Origin: an uncultured Alistipes sp.
GTDB taxonomy: Bacteria > Bacteroidota > Bacteroidia > Bacteroidales > Rikenellaceae
Reading direction: 5' to 3'
Length of the DNA stretch: 16,065 nucleotides
NCBI GenBank assembly: GCA_904502075.1
Contig: CAJGDL010000026.1
Coordinates: 1-16,065, forward strand
Both the position numbers and the translations under genes were made by a program. This document shows, piece by piece, positions 14,767 through 16,065 of this stretch. Below the pieces are notes generated by a model. That model was given only the letters and a program-made list of their open reading frames with translations. It ran no database searches and was not told the DNA's origin. Every line of letters begins with the position of its first letter. The stretch's first letter is position 1.

Positions 14767-16020
14767 CTATTTGACCTGCTCTTTTACATCAATTTTGAGC
14801 CCTTGTTCATCGACCTTCATCTCGATCTTCCCCTCGGGCGTAGTAACTTGCAGGAGGGCATCTCCATTTTCTACGGCTTTTCCGATTTGAATCGAAGCCT
14901 CCTCCATGGCCTCCTCATACGCCTCGGCGGCCTCCTCGATGGCCTCCATGGGGTCGTTCATCAGGTTGTGGCTGTTGTAGGTGGGGGCAGGTAGCAGCTC
15001 CTCGATCACCTCGCGGTGGATCCCTTCGCGCAGCGCACAGAAGATCAGCAGGAAGATAACCACAACCCAGGCCAGGAAGGTGAATCCGATGGCTTTGCCG
15101 TTCGGGCGGCGCGAGGCGATCAGGCACATCAGCACATAGATTAGCAGCAGGCAGGGGACCAGCACTGCAAGGATGCCGAAGAGGGCGATCCACGTCTCAA
15201 TGTAGTGGGGCGAGATCAACTCCGGGGTGATTACCACGGCAAAGGCTCCCACGATCAGGGCGCAGGCCATGAAGACCAATCCCAGCAGGAGGAATCCGGC
15301 GAAGATTTTTAGGAGAATTGTCAGCACCTGACCGAAGGCCGAGACCGTATCGGCCACCACGGCCTTCGAGCGGCCATCCACATCGTGGCGCCCCTCGGCG
15401 GTCTTTTGGCGGATCGACTCGGGGGTGATCTTTTCCCCCTTCATCTCCAACTTTTGGCGGGCCGAACGGGCTGTGGGGATACCGAACCACATGATTAGGT
15501 AGCTGAGCAGAATGACCCAAAAGATGTTGCCGAGTGCGGAGCCCAACCAATAGGGGGCCCAGCCCCCCGAGAGCAATAATTTGCCCAGGAGCGGGAGCGC
15601 GAAGATCAGGCGGATCCAAACGGGGTCGATGTCGAAGTAGTTGCCCAGGCCGGCGCAGACACCGCCCAACTTGGCCCCCTCGTCGGAGCGATAGAGGCGG
15701 CGCGGGATGCGGGGCTCGGTGGCCTTCGCCGAAGGGTGGGGCTCCTCGCTTGAGGCGCTCTCCTCCTCGATTTGTGCCGCCGAACCCAGCTGGGCGATGA
15801 TGTTCTTTACCAGGGGCAGGGCGATGGCGCGGCTGTTCTCCTGGGTTGAGAGGATCAGCTCGGCGATGCGGGCCTCGATATCGGCCAGGATCTCCTCGCC
15901 GTCGGGGTTTTCGTTATATTGGTTTCGGAGCTCCTGAAGGTAGTTAAAGAGCTCTTCGTAGGCATCGGGCTCAAATTGGAAGGCAATGCCCGAAATGCTA
16001 CACTTCTTAATCTCGTTCAT
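14767..16020 (-). CDS. PspC-domain inner-membrane protein
   Basis: This 417-residue protein has the layout common for PspC proteins of Bacteroidota. A cytoplasmic N-terminal region (about 1-80) contains FQFEPDAYEELFNYL, a segment conserved in this group. A Ser/Glu linker covers about 85-105. The PspC domain (about 107-182) has RRLYRSDEGAKLGGVCAGLGNYFDIDP then two hydrophobic segments. Further membrane segments lie at about 232-262, 275-300 and 311-330. The tail (about 355-417) is strongly acidic, with a helix of EEAAEAYEEAMEEA type, then a TPEGKIEMKVDEQGLKIDV segment. PspC proteins sense or respond to envelope stress; in Bacteroidota the gene often follows a PadR-type regulator, whose presence cannot be judged because only 45 bp of upstream sequence is in the window. 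A terminator follows the stop. Confidence 0.88.
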   Translation of the reverse strand: MNEIKKCSISGIAFQFEPDAYEELFNYLQELRNQYNENPDGEEILADIEARIAELILSTQENSRAIALPLVKNIIAQLGSAAQIEEESASSEEPHPSAKATEPRIPRRLYRSDEGAKLGGVCAGLGNYFDIDPVWIRLIFALPLLGKLLLSGGWAPYWLGSALGNIFWVILLSYLIMWFGIPTARSARQKLEMKGEKITPESIRQKTAEGRHDVDGRSKAVVADTVSAFGQVLTILLKIFAGFLLLGLVFMACALIVGAFAVVITPELISPHYIETWIALFGILAVLVPCLLLIYVLMCLIASRRPNGKAIGFTFLAWVVVIFLLIFCALREGIHREVIEELLPAPTYNSHNLMNDPMEAIEEAAEAYEEAMEEASIQIGKAVENGDALLQVTTPEGKIEMKVDEQGLKIDVKEQVK

Positions 16021-16065
16021 ATTCTTTCATTTTGTCTTTGGTTCTCTACTTGTCAATGGCCACCG

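Noticed and set aside
16046..16065. Tail end of an upstream minus-strand gene at the right edge
   Set aside because: One frame reads five codons and a TAG (16048-16046) and could be the end of a PadR-type regulator often found before such PspC genes, but 20 bases cannot identify a gene, and other frames also stop nearby.

Overview
The window looks like ordinary chromosomal housekeeping DNA from a GC-rich member of the Bacteroidota. Several things point there: promoter elements matching the Bacteroidota -7 consensus TAnnTTTG, A-rich leaders without clear Shine-Dalgarno sites, a large porin of the Bacteroidota 'putative porin' (Porin_10-like) type, and a PspC-domain protein with the N-terminal extension usual in this phylum. 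The high GC content and gene complement would fit Alistipes or another Rikenellaceae, but that genus-level placement is inference. I see no rRNA, tRNA, insertion sequence, phage gene, CRISPR array or defence locus.

Layout. (1) Bases 1-2280, + strand: the 3' end of tyrS (tyrosyl-tRNA synthetase), folB (dihydroneopterin aldolase) and a sodium-coupled amino-acid transporter of the NSS family, closely spaced and closed by a strong terminator. (2) 2411-5054: the monocistronic disaggregase gene clpB (+), ending at a two-way terminator. (3) 5076-8651, - strand: manC (GDP-mannose synthesis), murF (last cytoplasmic step of the peptidoglycan precursor) and an exported alpha/beta hydrolase. manC has a well-matched promoter. 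A degenerate ~33-bp tandem repeat lies between manC and murF and contains the manC stop codon. (4) 8734-12486, + strand, divergent from manC: pssA (phosphatidylserine synthase), an outer-membrane porin and a lytic transglycosylase. (5) 12517-12558: a perfect 16-bp hairpin terminator shared by convergent genes. (6) 12592-16020, - strand: a PspC-domain membrane protein, then pfkA (6-phosphofructokinase) with its own promoter, then a PfkB-family sugar/nucleoside kinase.

The genes are mainly for envelope building (murF, manC, pssA, porin, lytic transglycosylase, PspC protein, exported hydrolase), with central metabolism (pfkA, PfkB kinase, folB), translation (tyrS) and proteostasis (clpB). Every gap between genes is under 300 bp and is described through its promoters, terminators or repeats.

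I found no convincing undescribed multi-gene system. The observations most worth a second look are the repeat array that supplies the manC stop codon, the NSS transporter beside tyrS, the exported hydrolase 17 bp after murF, the acidic tail of the PspC protein, and the overlap of a terminator U-tract with the pfkA promoter.
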